Assembly: GCF_000143985.1 (NCBI RefSeq)
Contig: NC_014364.1
Coordinates: 2,170,001-2,234,000, forward strand
Length of the DNA stretch: 64,000 bases
Reading direction: 5' to 3'
DNA from: Sediminispirochaeta smaragdinae DSM 11293
GTDB lineage: Bacteria > Spirochaetota > Spirochaetia > DSM-16054 > Sediminispirochaetaceae
How positions within the stretch are numbered: the stretch's first letter is position 1; each line of letters opens with the position of its first letter. A program made the position numbers and the translations under genes. Positions 19,874-28,314 of this stretch are shown here, piece by piece. The notes below the pieces were generated by a model. The model worked only from the letters and a program-made list of their open reading frames with translations, ran no database searches and was not told where the DNA came from.

Positions 19874-21015
19874 TCCTCCGGCACAAATCCTTACGGTTTC
19901 GGATTGCCGATGCATATTTACTGAAAGAGTTCTTCTTCTCCTTCTGTATTGCCTTCATTTTTTTCTTTTTTATCTTTTTCGTGAATCAGCTACTTCTACT
20001 TGCAGAGGAAGTTTTGTCAAAGCGAGTAGGGGTAACGAAGGTACTTCTTTTAATCCTCTATTCCCTTCCGGCCATTCTTGCCTTTACCTTTCCTTTTTCC
20101 GCCTTGCTCGGCACCGTCATGGCCATAGGACGATTTTCCTCCGATAATGAGATTACCGCTTTTCGTGCCCTTGGCGTTTCCCATCTCAGACTCTTTTTTC
20201 CCGTCATGTTGCTCGGCCTTATATTATCTGGAATTTCTTTTTTTTCAAATGATGTTCTTCTTCCGAGGGGGACGGTCCAGTTCGGAAGACTATACCGCGA
20301 TATTCTCTATTCGAATCCGGCCTTGGAATTGGAGCCTTATGCTGTCAGGCGCTATAAAGATACCGTTTTGGTAACCGGTGCAATCTCCGATAGGGAAATT
20401 TCCGATCTTGTGATCCTTGACCATGACGAAGATCAGAACGAAAGAATGCTTTCGGCAAAAAGAGCATATCTCGAGCAGGATGAAAAGGAAAACGGCGTTA
20501 TCAGCCTCAGACTTGAAGAGGTATTTGGACATACTGCAAAGAAACGGGAGGGGGATTTCGATTATTTTACCGCCGATACGATGGAATATAATATTCTCCT
20601 TTCCTCCTTTACCTATTCCATTAACAACCTGACTCCCCGGGAAATGAGTACAGCCGCCCTGTATGGGGAAATTCAGACGATGGAAGCGAAGAAAAAGGAG
20701 GATCAGAACAAAAAGCGATTTGACCGTACTCTACAGTTGTATAAAATTGAATTCTACAAAAAGCTTGCAATCCCTCTCGGCTGTTTTACCTTTATGTTTT
20801 TTGCTTTTCCTGCAGGCCTCTTACCAAAGAGAAGTGGAAGATGGGTTGGTTTTGTATTGGGCTTATTTGCCGCTGCCTTTTACTGGATGCTTCTGATTGT
20901 CGGTCAGACACTTGGTGTTCGCTTTCAGGTATCAGCAGCCTTGGCCATGTGGTTTCCCAATATCTTCATAGCCTTTATCGGATTGTTGATATACCTATCA
21001 AGGAGCCATCGGTGA
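19870..21015 (+). CDS. lptF: LptF/LptG-family permease (first of pair)
   Basis: LptF and LptG form the membrane part of the ABC exporter that pulls lipopolysaccharide or a similar glycolipid out of the inner membrane. The 381-residue product has three N-terminal membrane helices (about 20-40, 60-85, 100-120). A large periplasmic beta-jellyroll region follows, then three C-terminal helices (about 290-380), the YjgP/YjgQ layout. The start overlaps dut and the end overlaps the next gene. The ATPase partner lptB is not in this window. F versus G assignment is by gene order only. Confidence 0.85.
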   Translation: MILRHKSLRFRIADAYLLKEFFFSFCIAFIFFFFIFFVNQLLLLAEEVLSKRVGVTKVLLLILYSLPAILAFTFPFSALLGTVMAIGRFSSDNEITAFRALGVSHLRLFFPVMLLGLILSGISFFSNDVLLPRGTVQFGRLYRDILYSNPALELEPYAVRRYKDTVLVTGAISDREISDLVILDHDEDQNERMLSAKRAYLEQDEKENGVISLRLEEVFGHTAKKREGDFDYFTADTMEYNILLSSFTYSINNLTPREMSTAALYGEIQTMEAKKKEDQNKKRFDRTLQLYKIEFYKKLAIPLGCFTFMFFAFPAGLLPKRSGRWVGFVLGLFAAAFYWMLLIVGQTLGVRFQVSAALAMWFPNIFIAFIGLLIYLSRSHR

Positions 21016-22094
21016 AGAAGCTTGATCTGATGGTTCTAAGGGCGTTTTTCCATATATTGTTTCTTTCGCTCATGTTCTTTTCCTTTGTCGTGGTTCTGGT
21101 GGAACTCTTCTCAAATCTCTGGCGCTACCTGCAAAACGATGCAGCGCTTGCTGAGATACTTTTCACCTCACTTCTTTATTATCCCAAGGCAATCACCCTT
21201 GCCCTACCGCCCTCGATACTCTTTGCAATCGCCTTTACCCTTGGATCATATCAGGCGAATAACGAGCTGCTGGCACTATTCTCATCCGGAGTATCACTCC
21301 TCCGCTTTACGGTGCCGATTATCGTCTTGTCCGCCCTTTTATCTGTTGGTAGTTACTTTTTTCAGGAATATCTTGTTATCCCGAAAAGCGCTCAGAAGCA
21401 GATACTGACCGACCGCCTTTCCGGACGTTCTTCCGTGGGAAACAACAATAATGTCGTCATTCTTTCCGGTGAGGGAAGATTCCTTTACAAGATAGATTAC
21501 TATAATGCAAAAAACAGATCTCTGACCGGAGTCAGTGTACTTATACGCGATTCGCAAGGAAACTTCACGAAGCGGATAGAAAGTGAATGGGCACAGTGTG
21601 ATGAATCGGGGGAGTGGGTGTTTCATCGGGTAAGACTTTTTGAAGTTTTATCTGATAAGAGGGTTACGGAGCAATTTTTTCTCACCTATCGTAACCCTGA
21701 ACTTTCGGAATCTCCCTCGAGTTTCCGGAAACAGATAGGATCGGTTAATGAGCTGCAAAGAAAAGAGGCCCAAGTATGGATCGAACGGCTTCGAAAAAGC
21801 GGTAGTGAACGCTATCACAAAGAGTTGACGGCATACTACGAGCGTTTTTCGTTTTCCCTTACCCCGTTGATCGTAGCCCTTCTGTCCATCTCGTTAAGTG
21901 GATATTTTAAAAAGAATATTTTACTTATGAGTCTGCTTTCCAGCGTCATCGTTTCCGTGTTATATTATGTCAGCGAAATGGTCCTTGTACTCTTTGCCCA
22001 GTTGGGAATCATCAGACCGATTACCGGGGCATGGACCAGCGCTCTTCTATTTCTCTGTATCTCACTTTTTCTCCTGAAAAAGGCAAAATCTTAA
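21012..22094 (+). CDS. lptG: LptF/LptG-family permease (second of pair)
   Basis: This is the second YjgP/YjgQ permease, expected to pair with the preceding gene in glycolipid export. The GTG at 21012 overlaps the lptF stop and gives 360 residues with three helices near 10-120, a periplasmic domain and three helices near the C-terminus. The open frame continues upstream to 20841 inside lptF, but that would place an unrelated tail before the first helix, so I reject it. The pair precedes tgt and murJ, as I recall from Borrelia. Spirochaetes without LPS also carry such genes, so the cargo is open. Confidence 0.84.
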   Translation: MKKLDLMVLRAFFHILFLSLMFFSFVVVLVELFSNLWRYLQNDAALAEILFTSLLYYPKAITLALPPSILFAIAFTLGSYQANNELLALFSSGVSLLRFTVPIIVLSALLSVGSYFFQEYLVIPKSAQKQILTDRLSGRSSVGNNNNVVILSGEGRFLYKIDYYNAKNRSLTGVSVLIRDSQGNFTKRIESEWAQCDESGEWVFHRVRLFEVLSDKRVTEQFFLTYRNPELSESPSSFRKQIGSVNELQRKEAQVWIERLRKSGSERYHKELTAYYERFSFSLTPLIVALLSISLSGYFKKNILLMSLLSSVIVSVLYYVSEMVLVLFAQLGIIRPITGAWTSALLFLCISLFLLKKAKS

Positions 22095-22111
22095 ATAGCG
22101 GAGTATTTTTC

Positions 22112-23236
22112 ATGCTCACAATAGACCACAACGATACGCTTACGGCTGCGCGGACGGGAACACTTGCCTTGCCGCACGGAACAATTGAGGTTCCTGCCTT
22201 TATGCCCGTCGGAACGAACGGAACGGTAAAAGCGATTAGCCATGCAGCCGTCGACAATATGGGCTATCGCCTGATCCTCGGAAATACCTACCATCTCTAT
22301 CTCAGACCCGGGAAGGAGGTGTTTGAAACATACGGAGGTCTTCACGCCTTCTCGTCCTGGCCCCACAATATCCTCACCGACAGCGGAGGTTTTCAGGTTT
22401 TTAGTCTTGCACCCTTTCGAAAAATACGTGATGAGGGAGTTCGGTTTCGAAGTCACATAGACGGCTCCTACCATCACCTTACGCCCGAAAGTGTGGTTGA
22501 ATTTCAAAGAACCCTTGGCAGCGATATCATGATGTGCCTTGACGAATGTACCCCACCTGAAATCAGCTACAAAAAAGCCATTGAAGCATGCCGCCGAACA
22601 ACGGCTTGGGCGAAACGAAGCAAAGTGCGTTGGGATATAGAGCGGGAAGCGGGCTTTGAGGGAAAGCTATTCGGCATCATTCAAGGCAACTTTTTCAAGG
22701 ACCTACGGAAAATCAGCAGCGAAGAAATCATCGAACTTGATTTCCCCGGTATTGCCATTGGCGGTCTTTCCGTAGGAGAACCAAAAGAAACATTCGAAGA
22801 GTACCTTGCCTATACCTCACAATTCCTTCCATCGGAAAAACCACGGTACCTCATGGGAATTGGAACTCCCGACTACATTTTTGCCGCGGTAGAAAACGGG
22901 ATCGACCTTTTCGATTGTGTGTTTGCAACACGTACGGCAAGAAATGGGACAGTGTTTACGAAAGACGGTATGATAAACCTGAAAAAAGCCGGGCACGCAT
23001 TGGATAAAGGCCCTATTGAGGAGGGGTGTACCTGCCAGGCATGCACCAGGTACTCGCGCGGCTATATGCGCCATCTGTTTAAAGCCGGAGAGCTCTTTGG
23101 CCCCATGCTGGCGACCGAACACAACCTCCAGTTCCTCTATGACCTTATGGTCGAGATCAGACACTCAATTCGTGAAGATCGATTTTCCTCTTTCAAGAAG
23201 AACTTTCTCGACCGATATGTAAAAAAAGGAAACTAA
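22112..23236 (+). CDS. tgt: tRNA-guanine transglycosylase (queuine/preQ1 insertion)
   Basis: Tgt exchanges guanine 34 of tRNAs with GUN anticodons for preQ1, a step to queuosine. The 374-residue product shows the substrate-binding DSGGFQVF block (near 90) and GGLSVGEPKE. The nucleophile Asp268 lies in FDCVFATRTARNG (usually DCVMPTRNARNG). Zinc ligands lie in the CTCQACTRYSRGYMRHL region near 306-320. The ATG at 22112 has a GGAG site and matches the family start; an upstream in-frame start at 22031 would lie in lptG. No preQ1 synthesis genes are in the window. Confidence 0.95.
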   Translation: MLTIDHNDTLTAARTGTLALPHGTIEVPAFMPVGTNGTVKAISHAAVDNMGYRLILGNTYHLYLRPGKEVFETYGGLHAFSSWPHNILTDSGGFQVFSLAPFRKIRDEGVRFRSHIDGSYHHLTPESVVEFQRTLGSDIMMCLDECTPPEISYKKAIEACRRTTAWAKRSKVRWDIEREAGFEGKLFGIIQGNFFKDLRKISSEEIIELDFPGIAIGGLSVGEPKETFEEYLAYTSQFLPSEKPRYLMGIGTPDYIFAAVENGIDLFDCVFATRTARNGTVFTKDGMINLKKAGHALDKGPIEEGCTCQACTRYSRGYMRHLFKAGELFGPMLATEHNLQFLYDLMVEIRHSIREDRFSSFKKNFLDRYVKKGN

Positions 23237-23242
23237 AACCGA

Positions 23243-24829
23243 ATGAAGCAGTCGGAAACAACAACAGGAAAGCGTGACAGCACATTCTTTACAATGGTTG
23301 TCATGTTGTGCACTTTTGTATCCAGAATTCTTGGTTTTGTACGTACTGCCGTCATTACGGCAGTCTTCGGTGCAGGAGGTAAGGCGGATGTCATAAACGC
23401 CACCTTTGCGGTACCCAATAACCTGAGGAAGCTTTTGGCCGAGGGCGCCCTCAGCAGTGCCTTTATTCCGGTCCTGAGCGAAACAATCGTCAACGAAGAT
23501 GCCAAAAGAAGTCGATCCTCGCTTCTTGTAAGGACGCTTATTACATTTCAGTTGCTTATTCTGATACCCTTTACTATTCTTGCCATCATTTTTGCCGAGC
23601 CATTGGTACGACACGTGGTGACCCAGTTCAAGGATCCCGCCCAAATTGCGCTTTCTATCGACCTATTTCGCTATTTCATTGTCTATCTCCTCCTTATCAG
23701 CATCAGCAGTGTGCTAATGGGGCTCTTGAACAGCCACGACCGGTTCTTTATTCCGGCATTCACCCCCATCTTTTTTTCCATCTCGGTAATTAGTTCTATT
23801 TTGATATTTCATCGAAGTCTGGGGGTATTCTCTATGGCCGTCGGGGTTTTGACTGGCGGGGTGGGGCAAATCCTCTTTCAGATCCCTCAGGCCATGCGCT
23901 TGGGATATCGCTTTTCACCCTCTTTTCACTTTAGAAGCGATGACTTCGTAAAGATCCTGCACCGCTGGTTGCCGGTACTTGCCACCTCATCAATCTTTAC
24001 CATCAACCAGCAGATTGCCTATATTTTTGCCTCTGGCTTGACAACTGGAAGCGTTTCCGCACTCTCATACGCCATGGTGTTTTGGCAACTTCCCTTTGGA
24101 ATCTTTTCCGCATCGGTGACCACGGTCCTTTTCCCGAAGATGAGTAGACAGGCAGGTAATAACGACCTCTCCGGCCTTCGGGATACCCTTCAATACGGTA
24201 TCCGCTTTCTTTTTGTATTACTTATTCCCTCGGCCCTGTTCCTCTCCTTTTTCGGTAAGGAGACAATCAGCATGGCCTTGCAGCGCGGCAAATTCTATGC
24301 CGGCGATACCTTTCTGACGGCTTCGGTGTTGACAGGATACTGTTGGGGACTTTTCAGCGTCGGTGCCTTCAATTTCCTTCAGCGTTTTTTCTACTCCATC
24401 CGCAACTATCGCCTTCCATTTATCGTCGCCTGTGTGGTTGCCACGGTGGATATCATTTTCTCGCTTATTTTGAAAGAAACCGTTCTCGGTGTTACCGGTC
24501 TTGCCATTGCCAATTCCATCTCCTTCACCGTTGGATTTCTCATTCTGATATTCTTTGCCGCCAAGAAATTGAAGGGCTTCGATTCAAGAATGGTTTTCTC
24601 CACCATTAAGAAGGTTTCTCTTTCCATGATCCCCTTTCTTCTCTTCGCATATGCAGCCACTACCTATTTTGGAGGGTGGTGGGTCACAGGATCAAATATA
24701 AAGGGGGTCGTCTATCTCGGTGTGGAATTTTGTATCTCATCGGCTCTCATTCTGATGATGTATAAGCTTATGCAGGTCGAAATGGTCGATCGCATTTTTG
24801 CACTTTTGCGGATAAGGAAAAAACGATGA
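23243..24829 (+). CDS. murJ: Lipid II flippase MurJ
   Basis: MurJ (MviN) flips the peptidoglycan precursor lipid II to the outer face of the inner membrane. The 528-residue protein has about 14 hydrophobic helices. The conserved start reads VSRILGFVRTAVITAVFGAG, with a further N-terminal block NLRKLLAEGALSSAFIPV. Length and helix count are typical of the MOP exporter superfamily. It begins 6 bases after tgt and overlaps the next gene by 4 bases. Confidence 0.95.
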   Translation: MKQSETTTGKRDSTFFTMVVMLCTFVSRILGFVRTAVITAVFGAGGKADVINATFAVPNNLRKLLAEGALSSAFIPVLSETIVNEDAKRSRSSLLVRTLITFQLLILIPFTILAIIFAEPLVRHVVTQFKDPAQIALSIDLFRYFIVYLLLISISSVLMGLLNSHDRFFIPAFTPIFFSISVISSILIFHRSLGVFSMAVGVLTGGVGQILFQIPQAMRLGYRFSPSFHFRSDDFVKILHRWLPVLATSSIFTINQQIAYIFASGLTTGSVSALSYAMVFWQLPFGIFSASVTTVLFPKMSRQAGNNDLSGLRDTLQYGIRFLFVLLIPSALFLSFFGKETISMALQRGKFYAGDTFLTASVLTGYCWGLFSVGAFNFLQRFFYSIRNYRLPFIVACVVATVDIIFSLILKETVLGVTGLAIANSISFTVGFLILIFFAAKKLKGFDSRMVFSTIKKVSLSMIPFLLFAYAATTYFGGWWVTGSNIKGVVYLGVEFCISSALILMMYKLMQVEMVDRIFALLRIRKKR

Positions 24830-26208
24830 TCTCTTTTCACAAAAAACAGCTCACAATAATGGCGTTCTTTTGGTTCTTTGTTCTTGTGACATCTTCTCTT
24901 TCCCTCCTTTATGCCGAGGAAGACGATATGAAAAGCGTCTATGAAGAACGAAAAGAGACTATTGCATATGGTATTGATAGTGAAGTCTCTGCCCTCATTG
25001 ATGCGATCATAAAGGAGAAGGATGATCGCTTTGAGAATGAGCTGATGGATCTTTATCGATCAAGTCTCAATGAAACAGTCAAGGCCAAGATCATCTCATA
25101 CTTTGATGCCCTGGATCTTGATTCCGGACGAGATATTTTCTTTTCAACTCTCAGCGAAGAATGGGATCAGGATACATCATTCGATCTCGTATCAGCGGCG
25201 ATTACCTATCTAAAGAAGCGCCAGACAAAGGAAATTACCACATTTTTTGCTGAAACCCTTCTTCCTGACAGAAACGATCGAATATCCACTGCCGCTGTCT
25301 CAGCCATCGGGGATTCGGGAGACAGCTCTTTTTCCACATTACTTGAAGAGGAGCTTGACTCTTCCGACCTTTCCGACAACAAACGCGCCGAACTTATCAG
25401 CGCCATAGGAAAGCTTGGTGATGCACATGCGGTTTCCACACTTGTTGATCTTCTACTTGACGAGGGAGAGGATAAATCGATTCGCTGGCGTGCAGCCTCG
25501 GCTCTGGGAGAGATAGGCGGCGATTCCAGTTTGGAAGCATTGATGGAGGTCTTCGACAGCAGCGATCCTATTCTTCGAAGCAGGGCAACCGCCGCGCTGA
25601 CAAAATTCGATGGCCAACAGGCCGAACAGGCACTTATTCAGGCCTTACGTGACTCGTTCTGGCGCGTAAGGGTGGCGGCAGCCACGGCCCTTGGTGAACG
25701 TAAGTCGGAAGATGCGGTGGATATTCTGATCTACAAGGCAAAGAGTGACCCAGACATCAAAAATGTTCGATCCGCTGCAGTTTCTGCCCTGGGGGAAATA
25801 GGAAGCGGCAAAGCCTCCGACCTTCTTGTCGAACTCTACCTCGACAGCAAGGTCCCGATGGAAATCAGATCGCAATCGCTGATCGCTCTACTGAAAAGTG
25901 ACGAAGGAAAAGCCCTGACTGCTGTAGATTCGATAGTAAAAAACGTAACAGAATACGAGCGCCAAAAGGCTATTATCACCGAAACCGCCAAGATTTTAGC
26001 AATGACAAAATCTGATAGCCTGGAAGATATGTACAAAAAAATGCTTGCTCTCACCGATCGGCAGGAGATGGTTCTTTCTGCCCTTTCCGGTATCAGAATC
26101 AACAAAATAACAAGCCTCGAAGGAGAGGTCGAAAAGCTTACCGGCGAAGAGAATAATGCCCTCATTAGGAAACAGGCACTCTCGACTCTTGAAGCTCTTC
26201 GAAATTAA
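24826..26208 (+). CDS. Exported HEAT-repeat protein, function unknown
   Basis: The 460-residue product has a signal peptide (about residues 1-33, ending LLYAEED), so it is probably periplasmic. From about residue 90 to 420 it consists of HEAT-like repeats of roughly 31 residues with recurring patterns such as AAVSAIGDSGD, AASALGEIGGD, AATALGERKSED and AVSALGEIGSG. Such repeats form curved protein-binding surfaces. The ATGA overlap with murJ couples it to peptidoglycan synthesis, but no catalytic motif is visible and I cannot name a partner. It ends 40 bases before a convergent gene; no clear terminator is visible between them. Confidence 0.85.
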   Translation: MISFHKKQLTIMAFFWFFVLVTSSLSLLYAEEDDMKSVYEERKETIAYGIDSEVSALIDAIIKEKDDRFENELMDLYRSSLNETVKAKIISYFDALDLDSGRDIFFSTLSEEWDQDTSFDLVSAAITYLKKRQTKEITTFFAETLLPDRNDRISTAAVSAIGDSGDSSFSTLLEEELDSSDLSDNKRAELISAIGKLGDAHAVSTLVDLLLDEGEDKSIRWRAASALGEIGGDSSLEALMEVFDSSDPILRSRATAALTKFDGQQAEQALIQALRDSFWRVRVAAATALGERKSEDAVDILIYKAKSDPDIKNVRSAAVSALGEIGSGKASDLLVELYLDSKVPMEIRSQSLIALLKSDEGKALTAVDSIVKNVTEYERQKAIITETAKILAMTKSDSLEDMYKKMLALTDRQEMVLSALSGIRINKITSLEGEVEKLTGEENNALIRKQALSTLEALRN

Positions 26209-26248
26209 GCCTAAGCGAAGCGAAACTGAAAACTCTCCTTTCCCTTGT

Positions 26249-28282
26249 TCATTTTGGCAATCCGGGTTCATCGATCATATGCAACATGCGATTAAGAGAT
26301 TCAAGCGGTGAAATCCAGCGATGGAAGCGGAACTCGATGCTGACCTCATTATTTACCGCAAAGGTAATCGGCATATCAATGCACTCTGATTTCAGCATAT
26401 CGCCGTCACCAAATCCGAGAAACCTATCGGAGGACTCAGGTGTGAAAAAGAACTGTTCCCCTTGTCGGGTGAGCGTTCCAATTGACGAGGGAACAGGGTA
26501 GAGGAAGATAATAAAGGGAGAAGAGGCGGCACCACCGATCTTCAAGGTTTCCCCATCTTTCATCCATTTGATGTTTCGCCGTCCGATGAGACGGTTCTGA
26601 TCACGAACCACCATCTCCACAGCAATTTTGCCTTGAGCACGTGCGGAGACGATTTCTTTTATCGTGTACAGACCACTATCATGACGAGCAGAAGCAGAAA
26701 GGCTTACGGTACCCGTACTACGAAGCTTCGGAGGGAGATTTGTCTCTCCCGTAGTTGTTGTTGTTCTATAGAATTCGGGAAGCGGGCGTTCCTGCCGCTG
26801 ATAGGCCTGCAACGAATCGACAGCCTCGTGCATCCTTTCAGTCTGCCGGGATTGCGGCAGGTCACGGGAAACCGGAGTGTTTGTAAAAGCGGGAAGGGCT
26901 GCGGCATGCTTTTCAATTTTCGGGATATTGGGGCTCACCGAGCTCACGCGCTCCCTCTCTTTCGTCTCGCTATAAATTTCCTTGCTGACTCTGCTCTCTT
27001 TGTTATCTTCTTTATTGCCCGATGCCCTTCTGATGAGAAGGATCACAGGAACAAGAACAACAATCACGACGAGAAAAAAGAGAATCATGCGAAAAGGAGT
27101 TCCTCCTCCAACGATTCCTTCTCCTCGCACGACACGCACCGAAATAGTTGAAGACCTAGGGAAGGCACGTCCGGCATCCCCCAGACGAAGTTCTACATCG
27201 ATAGTTCCCTCTCCTTCCGAGACAGAAGAAGGAAGGGTGAGGTTCAATTTTACTCGTCGTTTAGCACCTGGGTTCAGTCCCAAAGAGACGGGCTTTTCGA
27301 GAGACGGGGTGCCGTTAATCAACAGGTCGTTGATCTTCACCGCCGCAGGTCCTTCAAGATGATTTCGTATATCCAGGGGAAGGACAAACTCTTCACCTAT
27401 TTTCCCTAAGGTGCGGGGAAAAACGATTTCGAGCTGTCCCGTTGCCCGGTAGGCAAACCCTTCGCCTTCGGGACTATATGGAACGGCTTCAACCCCGAGC
27501 TTATCACTGATGGTAGGTAAAAGGTTATTTCCCGGCTCCGGTCCCTGATCGGTTCGATCGGTTCCAGAGTCCGAGCCTGGCGCCACGGCCTCCTCCTGCG
27601 TCGCTTCAGGACGGACATCCATTTTATTATCGGAAGAAACGGTCCCGGGAGAAGAAGCGGCGTTATCGTTATCGTCGGAAGCGAGAGCCAGGTCACCCGA
27701 TAGGTCCGATTGCATAGAAGCATCGGAAGCTACGATCGGAAATTGAATGATATGGACCTTCCATCCGTTTCGACGCATGGATGCAGCGATATCTGAAACA
27801 TCTTCCCCGTTTCTTGAAGAAACGGGATAGGGAGAACCAGGAGGGGGATCATGAATACCGTCGGTCAAGATAAAAATTTCTTTCTGGGTCTCAAGAGGAA
27901 GATCCGAGGTATAGTCGTATAACTCCTTACATGCGGCAACGAGATCGGTATAGTGGCCAAGCGGCTGAAGCAACATCAGCCGGGCTATAACATCCTTGAT
28001 CTCCTCCACTCCTTTTAGCTTTCGGGATATCTCATATTCGGGGCGATCGGAAAAACTCAAAAGATGAAAACTGTCGCCAATCTTCAATTCTTCGGTTAGG
28101 ATTCGGTGGATCAGGTAGTCACGCGTAGCATCGAAATATGAAAACATGCTTTCCGACGTATCGATGAGAACCACCGCGTCGACAGACTGGGCCGTGAGAG
28201 CGCCACTTCCCGAAAAGATAAACAAAAGAAAGATGGCGACAGGTAACAACACCCGCCGCCTTCCGTCAGACCTTTTTTTCAT
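26249..28282 (-). CDS. VWA-domain membrane protein
   Basis: The 677-residue protein starts with a signal peptide (1-31) and then a von Willebrand factor A domain. The metal-binding site is visible as DTSES (D41), the Thr of GHYTDL and the Asp of LTDGIHDPP, so a metal-dependent adhesion site is probably functional. A region rich in Ser, Asp and Glu follows, then a beta-rich domain, a single membrane helix near residue 400, and a charged cytoplasmic part with a C-terminal beta domain of about 150 residues. This suggests a periplasmic sensing or binding domain linked through the membrane to a cytoplasmic module. It lies downstream of greA on the same strand, 32 bases away. Function unknown. Confidence 0.8.
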   Translation of the reverse strand: MKKRSDGRRRVLLPVAIFLLFIFSGSGALTAQSVDAVVLIDTSESMFSYFDATRDYLIHRILTEELKIGDSFHLLSFSDRPEYEISRKLKGVEEIKDVIARLMLLQPLGHYTDLVAACKELYDYTSDLPLETQKEIFILTDGIHDPPPGSPYPVSSRNGEDVSDIAASMRRNGWKVHIIQFPIVASDASMQSDLSGDLALASDDNDNAASSPGTVSSDNKMDVRPEATQEEAVAPGSDSGTDRTDQGPEPGNNLLPTISDKLGVEAVPYSPEGEGFAYRATGQLEIVFPRTLGKIGEEFVLPLDIRNHLEGPAAVKINDLLINGTPSLEKPVSLGLNPGAKRRVKLNLTLPSSVSEGEGTIDVELRLGDAGRAFPRSSTISVRVVRGEGIVGGGTPFRMILFFLVVIVVLVPVILLIRRASGNKEDNKESRVSKEIYSETKERERVSSVSPNIPKIEKHAAALPAFTNTPVSRDLPQSRQTERMHEAVDSLQAYQRQERPLPEFYRTTTTTGETNLPPKLRSTGTVSLSASARHDSGLYTIKEIVSARAQGKIAVEMVVRDQNRLIGRRNIKWMKDGETLKIGGAASSPFIIFLYPVPSSIGTLTRQGEQFFFTPESSDRFLGFGDGDMLKSECIDMPITFAVNNEVSIEFRFHRWISPLESLNRMLHMIDEPGLPK

Positions 28283-28314
28283 TCATTTTCCCCCATATGG
28301 AACGTTTTTGGTCC

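Noticed and set aside
20841-21012. Upstream extension of lptG into lptF
   Set aside because: The extra residues come from another frame of lptF; the GTG at 21012 overlaps the lptF stop in the usual way.
26209-26248. Terminator between the convergent HEAT and VWA genes
   Set aside because: Only a 5-bp CTTCG/CGAAG pairing is possible and no T tract follows on either strand.
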